From Polaromonas sp. (lineage in GTDB: Bacteria > Pseudomonadota > Gammaproteobacteria > Burkholderiales > Burkholderiaceae_C): DNA of 64,000 nt. Below, one piece after another: positions 9,044 to 16,478 of this stretch. The notes under the pieces are model-generated. The model saw only the letters and a list, made by a program, of their open reading frames with translations. It ran no database searches and was not told the DNA's origin. Location of the stretch: positions 62,001 to 126,000 of the forward strand of contig NZ_JAUXUP010000042.1 in the NCBI RefSeq assembly GCF_030680935.1. Reading direction: 5' to 3'. Made by a program: the position numbers and the translations under genes. Position 1 is the stretch's first letter. Each line of letters begins with the position of its first letter.

Positions 9044-9994
9044 TCACTGCCACTCAGGCACCGGACTGACAAGCGGCTGACCCGCAAAGTGCGCATGCAG
9101 GTTGGCCGCTGCCAGCTCAGCCATGGCCTGCCGTGTTTGTCGGGTGGCGCTGGCGATGTGCGGGGTCAGCACCACGTTGTCCATGCCCCACAAGGCCTCG
9201 GAAGGATGTGGCTCTTTCGCAAACACGTCAAGGGCCGCTCCAGCAATCACGCGCTTGCGCAGCGCATCAACCAGCGCGTCTTCATCCACCACCGAGCCAC
9301 GCGCGACATTGATGAGGTAGCCCTCCGGGCCCAGCGCTTTGAGCACGTCCGAATTGATCAGGTGGTGCGTGCCAGCGCCGCCAGGCGTGATCACGATCAG
9401 AAAATCCACCTGCTCGGCCAGCGCCGTTGCCGTTGGGTAATACGCATAGGCCACGCCGGGCTGGGCCTTGCGACCGGTATAGGCAATCGACATTGAAAAG
9501 GCTTCAGCCCGCCGCGCGATGGCCTGGCCGATGCGCCCAAGCCCGACGATACCGAGGCGCGCGCCCGACACCTTGCGCGTCAGCGGCATGGGGCCTTCCT
9601 TGCCCCAGCGACCGGCACGCACATATTGATCGGCCTGGGGGATGCGCCGGGCGATCGACAGCATCAGGCCGATGGCCAGATCGGCCACCTCATCATTGAG
9701 CACGCCGGGCGTGTGCGTGACAGGAATACTGCGCTCAACTGCAACGGACACATCTACGCCGTCGTACCCTACACCCATGATGGACACCACTTCAAGCGCA
9801 GGCAACTGGTCCATCAGTGCACGCGGGACTTTCGATTCACCACTGCCAGCGATGCCGCGTATCAGTGGCGCAACTTTCGCGAAGGCGACCGGATCAGTTT
9901 CGTGCAGGCGGTCGTGTACCTCGTAAGCAGCATGAAGCTGCTCTGCAAACAGCGGCGCAAGCTTGGCAACGGTCAAAATATGGGGACGGGACAA
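9044..9994 (-). CDS. D-isomer-specific 2-hydroxyacid dehydrogenase (GhrB/hydroxypyruvate reductase-like)
   Basis: NAD(P)H-dependent 2-ketoacid reductase of 316 residues, acting on glyoxylate-, hydroxypyruvate- or keto-sugar-acid-type substrates. It carries the nucleotide motif GLGRIGQAIARRAEAF and the catalytic triad typical of the family: Arg in NVARGSVVDE, Glu in AKEPHPSE and His in LTPHIASATRQTRQAM. The start is TTG 9994 with AGGAG seven bases upstream; the nearby ATG is out of frame. It is the first gene of the leftward operon, immediately downstream of the divergent promoter region. Confidence 0.9.
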   Translation of the reverse strand: MSRPHILTVAKLAPLFAEQLHAAYEVHDRLHETDPVAFAKVAPLIRGIAGSGESKVPRALMDQLPALEVVSIMGVGYDGVDVSVAVERSIPVTHTPGVLNDEVADLAIGLMLSIARRIPQADQYVRAGRWGKEGPMPLTRKVSGARLGIVGLGRIGQAIARRAEAFSMSIAYTGRKAQPGVAYAYYPTATALAEQVDFLIVITPGGAGTHHLINSDVLKALGPEGYLINVARGSVVDEDALVDALRKRVIAGAALDVFAKEPHPSEALWGMDNVVLTPHIASATRQTRQAMAELAAANLHAHFAGQPLVSPVPEWQ

Positions 9995-10039
9995 GGATCA
10001 CTCCTGCGCTCATGGTTATTACTAGGATTTGCGGCGCAA

Positions 10040-10050
10040 TGGTATGACGA
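10040..10050 (+). promoter_or_regulatory. Putative FadR-subfamily operator in the divergent sugar-acid promoter
   Basis: TGGTATGACGA matches the FadR-subfamily GntR operator consensus TNGTNNNACNA exactly. It sits in the 86-base region between the hydroxyacid dehydrogenase and arabinonate-dehydratase-like genes and overlaps a GATAAT box at 10049-10054, so binding would be expected to repress the rightward operon. A TTTACCA just downstream gives a looser TGGTA...TACCA symmetry. The -35 region is weak. Confidence 0.45.
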
Positions 10051-10080
10051 TAATACGTTTACCAATTAAGGATTTTCCCT

Positions 10081-11823
10081 ATGACCGAACAGAAGACGCC
10101 GAAAAAGAAGCCCGAAGAGTTGCGCAGCCAGCAATGGTTTGGCCGCCAGGACCGTGACGGATTTGCCTACCGCAGCTGGGTAAAAGGCAAGGGCGTGCCA
10201 CACGACCAGTTTGACGGCCGACCGGTGATTGGCATCTGCAACACCTTCAGCGAGCTGACGCCGTGCAACAGCCATTTCCGCACGCTGGCCGAGCAGGTCA
10301 AGATCGGCGTGTACGAGGCCGGCGGCTTTCCGCTGGAGTTTCCGGTGATGTCGCTCGGCGAAACCCTGCTGCGCCCGACCGCCATGTTGTACCGCAACCT
10401 GGCCAGCATGGACGTGGAAGAAAGCATTCGCGGCAACCCGATCGACGGTGTGGTGCTGCTGATGGGCTGCGACAAGACCACACCCTCGCTGGTCATGGGT
10501 GCGGCCAGTGTGGACCTGCCCACGGTCGGCGTCAGCGGCGGCCCCATGCTCAGCGGCAAATGGCGCGGCCAGGAACTGGGCTCGGGCACCGGCGTCTGGA
10601 GCATGAGCGAACAGGTCCGCGCTGGCACCCTCAAACTCGCCGATTTTTTTGAGGCCGAGAGTTGCATGCACCGCAGCCACGGTCACTGCATGACCATGGG
10701 TACCGCCAGCACCATGGCCAGCATGGTCGAGGCGCTCGGTATCGGCCTGCCGGGCAACGCCGCCTACCCTGCTGTCGACGGCCGGCGCAACGTGCTGGCG
10801 CGCATGGCGGGCCGCCGCGCCGTGGAGATGGTGCACGAAGACCTCACGCTCTCAAAAATCCTCACGCGTGAAGCATTTGAAAACGCCATCAAGACTTTGG
10901 CTGCCATAGGAGGCTCGACCAACGCGGTGATCCATTTGATCGCCATGGCCGGGCGTATCGGCATCAAGCTCACGGTCGACGACTTCGACCGCCTGGCCAG
11001 CGAACTGCCCTGCCTGGTCAACTTGCAGCCTTCGGGCAAATTCCTGATGGAAGACTTCTGCTACGCCGGTGGTCTGCCGGTGGTCATGAAGGAAATCGCG
11101 CAGCATCTGCACACGGGCGCCATCACTGCGAACGGAAAAACCATAGGCGAAAACATTGCCGATGCGCAGAACTACAACACCGAGGTGATCCAGCCACTGG
11201 CCACGCCCTTCAAGGACAAGGCCGGCATTGCGGTGCTGCGTGGCAACCTCTCGCCGCGCGGCGCGGTCATCAAGCCAAGTGCCGCGACCCCGGCGCTGAT
11301 GGTGCACACCGGCCGTGCCGTGGTGTTTGAAAACATCGAGGACTTCCATGCCCGCATCGACGACGAAGACCTCGACATCGACGAAACCTGCGTCATGGTG
11401 CTGAAGAACTGCGGGCCCAAAGGTTACCCGGGCATGGCGGAAGTGGGCAACATGCCGCTGCCGCCCAAGGTGCTGCGCAAAGGCATCACCGACATGGTAC
11501 GCATCAGCGACGCGCGCATGAGCGGAACCGCCTACGGCACCGTGGTGCTGCACACCGCGCCGGAAGCTGCTGCTGGCGGCCCGCTGGCGGTGGTGCAGAA
11601 CGGCGACATGATTGAGCTCAACGTACCTGAGCGCAAGCTGCAGTTGCTGATCAGCGACGAAGAGATGGTGCGGCGCCTGAGCCTGTGGAAAGCGCCGCCA
11701 CCCCCTTTGTCGTCGGGCTACTGGAAGCTGTATGTCGACCACGTGTTGCAGGCCGACGAAGGTGTGGACCTGGACTTTCTGGTCGGCAAGCGCGGCGCGT
11801 TTGTGCCGCGCGACAATCACTGA
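10081..11823 (+). CDS. IlvD/Edd-family sugar-acid dehydratase (L-arabinonate/D-xylonate/galactonate type)
   Basis: Iron-sulfur dehydratase that converts an aldonate to its 2-keto-3-deoxy acid. The 580-residue length and N-terminus (LRSQQWFGRQDRDGFAYRSW) are those of the pentonate/hexonate branch rather than IlvD itself. Family motifs include GVVLLMGCDKTTPSLVMGA and MHRSHGHCMTMGTASTMA, holding cluster-ligand cysteines, and IGGSTNAVIHLIA and DARMSGTAYGTVVLH. It is the first gene of the rightward operon and provides a substrate for the KDGal kinase downstream. The exact sugar acid cannot be assigned: L-arabinonate, D-xylonate, D-galactonate and L-fuconate enzymes all share these features. Confidence 0.88.
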   Translation: MTEQKTPKKKPEELRSQQWFGRQDRDGFAYRSWVKGKGVPHDQFDGRPVIGICNTFSELTPCNSHFRTLAEQVKIGVYEAGGFPLEFPVMSLGETLLRPTAMLYRNLASMDVEESIRGNPIDGVVLLMGCDKTTPSLVMGAASVDLPTVGVSGGPMLSGKWRGQELGSGTGVWSMSEQVRAGTLKLADFFEAESCMHRSHGHCMTMGTASTMASMVEALGIGLPGNAAYPAVDGRRNVLARMAGRRAVEMVHEDLTLSKILTREAFENAIKTLAAIGGSTNAVIHLIAMAGRIGIKLTVDDFDRLASELPCLVNLQPSGKFLMEDFCYAGGLPVVMKEIAQHLHTGAITANGKTIGENIADAQNYNTEVIQPLATPFKDKAGIAVLRGNLSPRGAVIKPSAATPALMVHTGRAVVFENIEDFHARIDDEDLDIDETCVMVLKNCGPKGYPGMAEVGNMPLPPKVLRKGITDMVRISDARMSGTAYGTVVLHTAPEAAAGGPLAVVQNGDMIELNVPERKLQLLISDEEMVRRLSLWKAPPPPLSSGYWKLYVDHVLQADEGVDLDFLVGKRGAFVPRDNH

Positions 11824-11838
11824 TCATCAAGGACTGAT

Positions 11839-12843
11839 ATGAAATTACTCGTTACCGGCGGCGGCGGTTTTGTGGGCGCACGACTCTCCCGCGAGTTGCT
11901 CAAAACCGGCCAGCTCAATGGCCAGACCATCGCCGAACTTCACATTGCTGATCTGTTTGCGCCCCCAGCCGATCTGGCCGCAGACCCCCGGGTGAAAGCG
12001 CACACCGGCCCCCTGCTGAACCAGTCCGAGTTGTTTGCCAGCGGATTCGACGCAGTGTTTCACCTCGCCTCCGCAGTCTCGGGGGAGTGCGAGCTGGATT
12101 TCGAACTCGGCTTGCGCTCCAATCTTGACAGCACCCGGCTCCTGCTGGACGGGCTGCGGGCGGCAGGCAACAGCCCTCGCCTCGTGTTTGCCAGCTCGGT
12201 GGCGGTGTTCGGACCCGACAAGGCCAACCCGTTGCCCGATCTGGTGACCGATAACACCCTGCCTTCACCGCAAACATCCTACGGTACGCACAAGTTGATG
12301 TGTGAGTACCTGATCGCCGACTACACACGCAAGGGTTTCATCGACGGCCGGTCCGCCCGCCTGATGACGGTCACCGTGCGCCCCGGCAAACCCAATGGTG
12401 CCGCTTCGTCGTTTTTCAGTGGCATCATCCGCGAGCCGCTGTCCGGTGTCGAAACCACTTGCCCGGTCGATGAGGATGTCACGCACCCGATGTCATCGCC
12501 GTCGAATACCGTGCGTGGCCTGATCACCGTGTTCGAAGCGACCAGCGAAGCCATGGGCGGGCGCCTTGCGTTGAACCTGCCCGGCCTGAATGTTCGCGTG
12601 GGCGACATGTTGCAGGCGCTTGAGGACGTGGCCGGGCCAGCCGTACGCAAGCGGGTGCGTTTTGAACGGGATGAACGTATCGCCGCCATAGTGGCCAACT
12701 GGTCCCGTGGCGCCACCGCAGAGCGGGCGCAAAAACTCGGCTTGCGCCCTGACGCGTCTTTCAGGGCCATCATCGAGCAATACATCGCGGACTGCCAGCA
12801 ACCGGGTTATCCGGCCGACGCGCTGCAAGGCCTGCAACGCTGA
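11839..12843 (+). CDS. NAD-dependent epimerase/dehydratase, DenD-like (D-erythronate dehydrogenase type)
   Basis: An extended-SDR protein of 334 residues with the Rossmann motif LLVTGGGGFVGARLS, VFHLASAVSGECELDF, FASSVAVFGPD and the active-site SYGTHKLMCEYLI (Tyr and Lys of YxxxK). The segment RLMTVTVRPGKPNGAASSFFSGIIREPL is characteristic of the DenD group, which oxidises D-erythronate or related four-carbon acids with NAD. It lies 15 bases after the dehydratase gene. A C4-acid enzyme inside a galactonate-type operon suggests either wider substrate range or two converging pathways. Confidence 0.8.
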   Translation: MKLLVTGGGGFVGARLSRELLKTGQLNGQTIAELHIADLFAPPADLAADPRVKAHTGPLLNQSELFASGFDAVFHLASAVSGECELDFELGLRSNLDSTRLLLDGLRAAGNSPRLVFASSVAVFGPDKANPLPDLVTDNTLPSPQTSYGTHKLMCEYLIADYTRKGFIDGRSARLMTVTVRPGKPNGAASSFFSGIIREPLSGVETTCPVDEDVTHPMSSPSNTVRGLITVFEATSEAMGGRLALNLPGLNVRVGDMLQALEDVAGPAVRKRVRFERDERIAAIVANWSRGATAERAQKLGLRPDASFRAIIEQYIADCQQPGYPADALQGLQR

Positions 12844-12848
12844 ACCGC

Positions 12849-13745
12849 ATGAGTGCCCGCACTTTGCTGGCAGTGGACTGGGGCACCTCGTCCCTGCGAG
12901 GCGCATGGCTGGACCCGCAGGGTCAAGTGATCGAGGAGCGCGCTTTTGCACGCGGCATCCTGACGGTTTCACCCGGCGGATTTGCTGCGGTTTTTGACAC
13001 CTGTTTTGGCGACTGGCTGCGTGACAAAAACACCTTGTGCCTGATCGCCGGCATGGCGGGCAGCAAACAGGGTTGGCAGGAGGCGCCCTACTGCGCCTGT
13101 CCGGCAGGCTTTGACGAAGTAGCGTCGCATCTGGCCTGGGTTCAGGCCGGACGCATGGCCATCGTGCCGGGTCTGTGCTGCGAAAACGCCGGCGTGCCAG
13201 ACGTCATGCGCGGCGAAGAAACCCAGGTCCTGGGTGCCCTGCAACTGCTGGACATCCAGGACGCCCTGCTGGTGCTGCCCGGCACCCACAGCAAGTGGGT
13301 GACTGTGCAGGCCGGAAAAATACGCAGCTTCAGCACCTTTATGACCGGCGAGTTCTACGCGCTGCTGCGTCAACATTCGATTCTGGCGCGTACGCTGCCA
13401 CAGAACGACGGCGACCTGGATCAGGACGCCTTTGACCAGGGCGTTGGGCTGGCCCTGCAGGGTGGCAGCTTGCTGCAAACTGCCTTCAGCGTGCGCACGC
13501 TGTCGCTGTTTGAACGCATGACCGGCCCGGCGTTGGCAAGCTACCTGTCCGGTCTGGTCATTGGCGAGGAAACACGTTCGCAATCCGTGGCTCCCGGCAC
13601 GCGTGTCGTCCTCATCGGCTCGGACGCGCTGACCCAGCGTTACGAGCGCGCGCTGATGCAGCGCAAAGTGTCTGTGCAGCGTGTCGGGGCCGAGGCGGCC
13701 TGGCAAGGGCTGTGGGCGCTGGCGCAAACCATTCAAGCTGATTGA
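12849..13745 (+). CDS. dgoK: 2-dehydro-3-deoxygalactonokinase
   Basis: Phosphorylates 2-keto-3-deoxygalactonate with ATP at O-6, the second step of D-galactonate breakdown (De Ley-Doudoroff route). The 298-residue protein begins with the sugar-kinase phosphate loop LLAVDWGTSSLRGAWL and has IAGMAGSKQGWQEAPY, the family segment MRGEETQVLGAL, and LPGTHSKWVTVQAGKI. ATG 12849 lies five bases after the previous stop and 19 bases before the aldolase, in one operon. Confidence 0.93.
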   Translation: MSARTLLAVDWGTSSLRGAWLDPQGQVIEERAFARGILTVSPGGFAAVFDTCFGDWLRDKNTLCLIAGMAGSKQGWQEAPYCACPAGFDEVASHLAWVQAGRMAIVPGLCCENAGVPDVMRGEETQVLGALQLLDIQDALLVLPGTHSKWVTVQAGKIRSFSTFMTGEFYALLRQHSILARTLPQNDGDLDQDAFDQGVGLALQGGSLLQTAFSVRTLSLFERMTGPALASYLSGLVIGEETRSQSVAPGTRVVLIGSDALTQRYERALMQRKVSVQRVGAEAAWQGLWALAQTIQAD

Positions 13746-13763
13746 ACAATCCATCCTCAAGCC

Positions 13764-14402
13764 ATGACACCCCACGAAAAATTTGAAGCCGCACTGGCAC
13801 AGCTTCCCCTGATCGCCATCCTGCGCGGCCTACAACCGCAAGAAGCTCTGCCCATCGGCCAGGCACTGGCAGGACTGGGCTGGACCCTGCTGGAAGTGCC
13901 TCTTAATTCGCCCGACCCGATGAAAAGCATCCATACGCTGGCGGCGGCCTTGCCCCAGGCGCTTGTCGGAGCCGGCACGGTGTTGACCGTGCAGGACGTA
14001 CAGCAGGTGCACGCAGCTGGGGGCCAATTGATCGTCTCACCCAATTTCAACCCGGCAGTGGTACGCGAGGCGGTGCGCCTGGGCCTGGTCTGCTTGCCGG
14101 GCGTGATCACGGCCAGCGAGGCGTTTGCGGCGCTCGATGCAGGAGCCACGGGTTTAAAGATTTTCCCGGCCGAAATGATCACTCCAGCGGTGCTGAAGGC
14201 CTTGCGCGCAGTGTTGCCGACCGACACCCGGGTCCTGCCAGTGGGCGGCATCACACCGGACAACATGGCACCCTACTTCGCCGCAGGGGCAAACGGCTTC
14301 GGCATTGGATCGGCGCTCTACAAACCCGGTATCACGGCGGCTGAGGTGCACGCAATCGCTATAAAATTCATAGCTTCTTGCGCAGGTAACATAAGGGCAT
14401 GA
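13764..14402 (+). CDS. dgoA: 2-dehydro-3-deoxy-6-phosphogalactonate aldolase
   Basis: Class I aldolase splitting KDPGal to pyruvate and glyceraldehyde 3-phosphate. The 212-residue KDPG-aldolase-family barrel has PLIAILRGLQPQEALPIG, VPLNSPDPMKSI, GAGTVLTVQDV and the Schiff-base Lys in GLKIFPAEM, then PVGGITPDN and GSALYKPG. The final residues (AIKFIASCAGNIRA and the stop) are encoded by a copy of the dispersed repeat, so the native C-terminus has apparently been replaced. The stop overlaps the next start (ATGA). Confidence 0.93.
   Translation: MTPHEKFEAALAQLPLIAILRGLQPQEALPIGQALAGLGWTLLEVPLNSPDPMKSIHTLAAALPQALVGAGTVLTVQDVQQVHAAGGQLIVSPNFNPAVVREAVRLGLVCLPGVITASEAFAALDAGATGLKIFPAEMITPAVLKALRAVLPTDTRVLPVGGITPDNMAPYFAAGANGFGIGSALYKPGITAAEVHAIAIKFIASCAGNIRA
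14357..14400 (+). repeat. Dispersed repeat copy 2, inside the 3' end of dgoA
   Basis: CGCTATAAAATTCATAGCT, then TCTTGCGC and ATAAGGGC, fit the family plan. It encodes the last 14 residues and stop codon of the aldolase and ends at the ATG of the following SDR gene, so it also supplies part of that gene's translation start region. Confidence 0.75.
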
Positions 14403-15214
14403 ACCCAGAAACACCCTCAAAAATATCGTTTGGCCTGGCCGGTCGCGTTTGTATCGTCACAGGCGGCGCGCAAGGCATCGGAGAGGCTTGCATACGGCGC
14501 TTCGCCCGCGAAGGCGCCAGGCCAGTGATTGCCGATATCGACGACGCGCGCGGTCAGGCGCTGGCCGGCGAATTGGGCGCGCTGTATGTGCATTGCGATG
14601 TGGGTGACAAGGCGCAGGTGGATGCGCTGGTGGCACAGACCATGGCGGCGTATGGCCGCGTCGATGTGTTGGTAAACAACGCAGGCATCTTTCGCGCAGC
14701 GGATTTTCTGGAAGTGACCGAGGCCGACTTCGACATCGTGCTGCGCATCAACCTCAAGGGTTCCTTCCTGGTCGGCCAGGCGGTGGCGCGCGTGATGGCC
14801 AGGGCCGAAGCAAGGCCAGGCATCGACGGCTCCACCGCGCGGGGCAGCATCATCAACATGAGTTCGGTCAACGGCATGCTGGCCATTCCCACGATTGCCA
14901 GCTACAACGTCAGCAAGGGCGGCATCAACCAGCTCACGCGTGTGATGGCACTGGCGCTGGCCGACAAGGGCATCCGCGTCAACGCGGTCGCGCCTGGGAC
15001 CATCGCCACCGAGCTGGCCGCCAAAGCCGTGCTGACCAGCGACGAGGCCAAGGCAAAAATCATGAGCCGCACCCCGATGAAGCGCCTGGGCACCCCTTCG
15101 GAGATTGCCGACACCGTAGCCTACCTCGCCAGCGATGCTGCCAGCTACATCACCGGTGAAATTGTGGTGGTTGATGGCGGGCGCATGACGCTGAACTACA
15201 CGGTTACGGTCTGA
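14399..15214 (+). CDS. SDR-family dehydrogenase (sugar or sugar-acid dehydrogenase-like)
   Basis: A classical short-chain dehydrogenase of 271 residues with cofactor motif VTGGAQGIGEACIRRF, NNAG (VDVLVNNAGIF), Ser in INMSSVNGM and the catalytic YNVSK, then the C-terminal ASYITGEIVVVDGG. Asp at the end of beta-2 (VIADIDD) favours NAD over NADP. It is the fifth gene of the rightward operon and overlaps dgoA by four bases. A likely job is oxidation of a free sugar (galactose or arabinose type) to the lactone that enters the pathway, by context only. Confidence 0.88.
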   Translation: MNPETPSKISFGLAGRVCIVTGGAQGIGEACIRRFAREGARPVIADIDDARGQALAGELGALYVHCDVGDKAQVDALVAQTMAAYGRVDVLVNNAGIFRAADFLEVTEADFDIVLRINLKGSFLVGQAVARVMARAEARPGIDGSTARGSIINMSSVNGMLAIPTIASYNVSKGGINQLTRVMALALADKGIRVNAVAPGTIATELAAKAVLTSDEAKAKIMSRTPMKRLGTPSEIADTVAYLASDAASYITGEIVVVDGGRMTLNYTVTV

Positions 15215-15347
15215 CGGATGGGTGGCGGCGGGTGCCGCGCCTCCGGTTTTCAGTCGCCAGTTGACCTGGATCATGCGTGCGAGGGGATGGCGTCGCCTGA
15301 ACCGTGGCAACTTCCCTAGACTGGGACATTCACTACCGGAGTTCACC

Positions 15348-15643
15348 ATGACGCCCGTTCGTCTGCTTTCAGTTCTCGCAACCACAGCCGCGCCCGGATT
15401 GTCCGGCTGCCCCCCCCGAGACCACCCCGGCGCCTCAGCACCCTCCCAAGGGTCTGGCATGCCGTTGTCGCACATGGATGAGCACATCAAAGCCATCCGA
15501 GGCATACATGAGCGCATGATGGCGGCAAGACACCAGAGAACCGCAACCCGTTGATCGCAGAACACCCAAAGCCGAGGCAGGACAGCATGGCCATGATGCC
15601 GATGATGATGGACCGCATGCCACCGGCCGCCGCCAAACCCTGA
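15348..15643 (+). pseudogene. Small lipoprotein of the metal-resistance block, interrupted by a frameshift
   Basis: The reading frame from ATG 15348 (GGAG upstream) encodes a lipoprotein-like signal with lipobox LSGC, then [18 protein letters not shown], and stops early at 15552. Shifting frame near 15526-15530 restores [12 protein letters not shown] and a Met-rich tail ending in [10 protein letters not shown] with a stop at 15641, the pattern I associate with small Met-rich proteins near copper genes. One missing A in GGCAAGACACC (expected GCAAAGACACC) explains it. It is either a true pseudogene or a sequencing error. The Met-rich tail would suit copper binding in the periplasm. Confidence 0.6.
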
Positions 15644-15651
15644 AAGACACC

Positions 15652-16101
15652 ATGAACACCCACCACAAGTCCCCCGCCGGAGCAGCCTACGGCTTTTACT
15701 GCAAACCAGGCGACAGCAGCTTTGCCAATCTCGTGCTTCGCACCACCGAAGCCCTCAAGGCTGAAGGCTTCGGCGTGTTGACCGACATCGATGTGCAGGC
15801 GACCATGAAAACCAAGCTGGGAGTCGATGTGCAGCCCTACCGCATCCTGGGCGCCTGCAACCCGCCGCTGGCGCACCGAGCCCTGATCGCCCAGCCCGAT
15901 ATCGGCCTGCTGCTTCCCTGCAATGTCATCGTGCGTGAAGATACCGATGGCAGCTTCACCGTGGGGTTCATGGACCCCGTGGCCGTGATGCAGATGACCG
16001 ACGACCCCGAGGTAGCCCAGGTGGCCGGCGAGGTGCGCAGCCGTCTTGAGCGGGTGCGCTCGGCGCTGATGGCCACCCCCGGCGCTACAACGATAACTTG
16101 A
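15652..16101 (+). CDS. DUF302 domain protein
   Basis: A 149-residue protein with one DUF302 domain: [34 protein letters not shown], then [17 protein letters not shown] and [10 protein letters not shown], the conserved G.CNP motif and Leu-Pro-Cys strand. The family is a small alpha-beta fold of unknown biochemical role that often accompanies metal or sulfur stress genes. There is no signal peptide. It lies nine bases after the frameshifted lipoprotein gene and 11 bases before the SHOCT protein, so the three probably form one transcript. Confidence 0.88.
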   Translation: MNTHHKSPAGAAYGFYCKPGDSSFANLVLRTTEALKAEGFGVLTDIDVQATMKTKLGVDVQPYRILGACNPPLAHRALIAQPDIGLLLPCNVIVREDTDGSFTVGFMDPVAVMQMTDDPEVAQVAGEVRSRLERVRSALMATPGATTIT

Positions 16102-16112
16102 GGAAAGTCGCT

Positions 16113-16358
16113 ATGCACGGATGGTTTTACGACGGCGGCTACATGATGGGCATACACGGCGTATGGTGGCTGGCACTGCTGGTGGTTACCGGCGGGATAT
16201 TGCTTTCCGGTTGGGGCCGCTTCACAGACCGCACAGATACCGGGCGGGAAGCGCCGCACGAGGTACTGCGCAGACGACTGGCCAATGGAGACATCACGGC
16301 GGCGGAATATGAGGAGCGCAAGGCGTTGCTGGATCGAGACGGCGGCCGGTCTACCTGA
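16113..16358 (+). CDS. Small SHOCT-domain membrane protein
   Basis: 81 residues: a short N-terminus (MHGWFYDGGYMMG), one transmembrane helix (VWWLALLVVTGGILLSG) and a C-terminal SHOCT motif (LRRRLANGDITAAEYEERKALL). SHOCT is a short oligomerisation module common in small inner-membrane proteins next to copper genes. ATG 16113 is preferred because GAGGAAAG lies just upstream; a TTG 15 bases earlier coincides with that ribosome-binding site. Confidence 0.85.
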   Translation: MHGWFYDGGYMMGIHGVWWLALLVVTGGILLSGWGRFTDRTDTGREAPHEVLRRRLANGDITAAEYEERKALLDRDGGRST

Positions 16359-16408
16359 ATCGCGGTCCGGATGGCCCTCTGCGGCGTAAGGCCAATACCC
16401 CGGGGGGT

Positions 16409-16439
16409 TTGACCTTTCCACCATGGGAAGGCTTATTCT
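16409..16439 (+). promoter_or_regulatory. MerR/CueR-type promoter of the copper ATPase gene
   Basis: TTGACC (-35) and TATTCT (-10) are separated by 19 bp, the over-long spacer diagnostic of promoters opened by MerR-family activators. The spacer holds the dyad ACCTTTCC-N5-GGGAAGG, close to the CueR operator ACCTTCC-N7-GGAAGG. The ATPase gene begins about 40 bases downstream. Copper- (or silver/gold-) dependent activation is expected. No MerR-family gene is seen in the window. Confidence 0.82.
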
Positions 16440-16478
16440 TTTTGTGACGTCGTATCCCGAACAGAAAGGATGTTTTCC

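Noticed and set aside
9995-10080. Wider TGGTA...TACCA palindrome in the divergent promoter
   Set aside because: Only the outer five bases of each arm pair; the shorter FadR-type match explains the site better.
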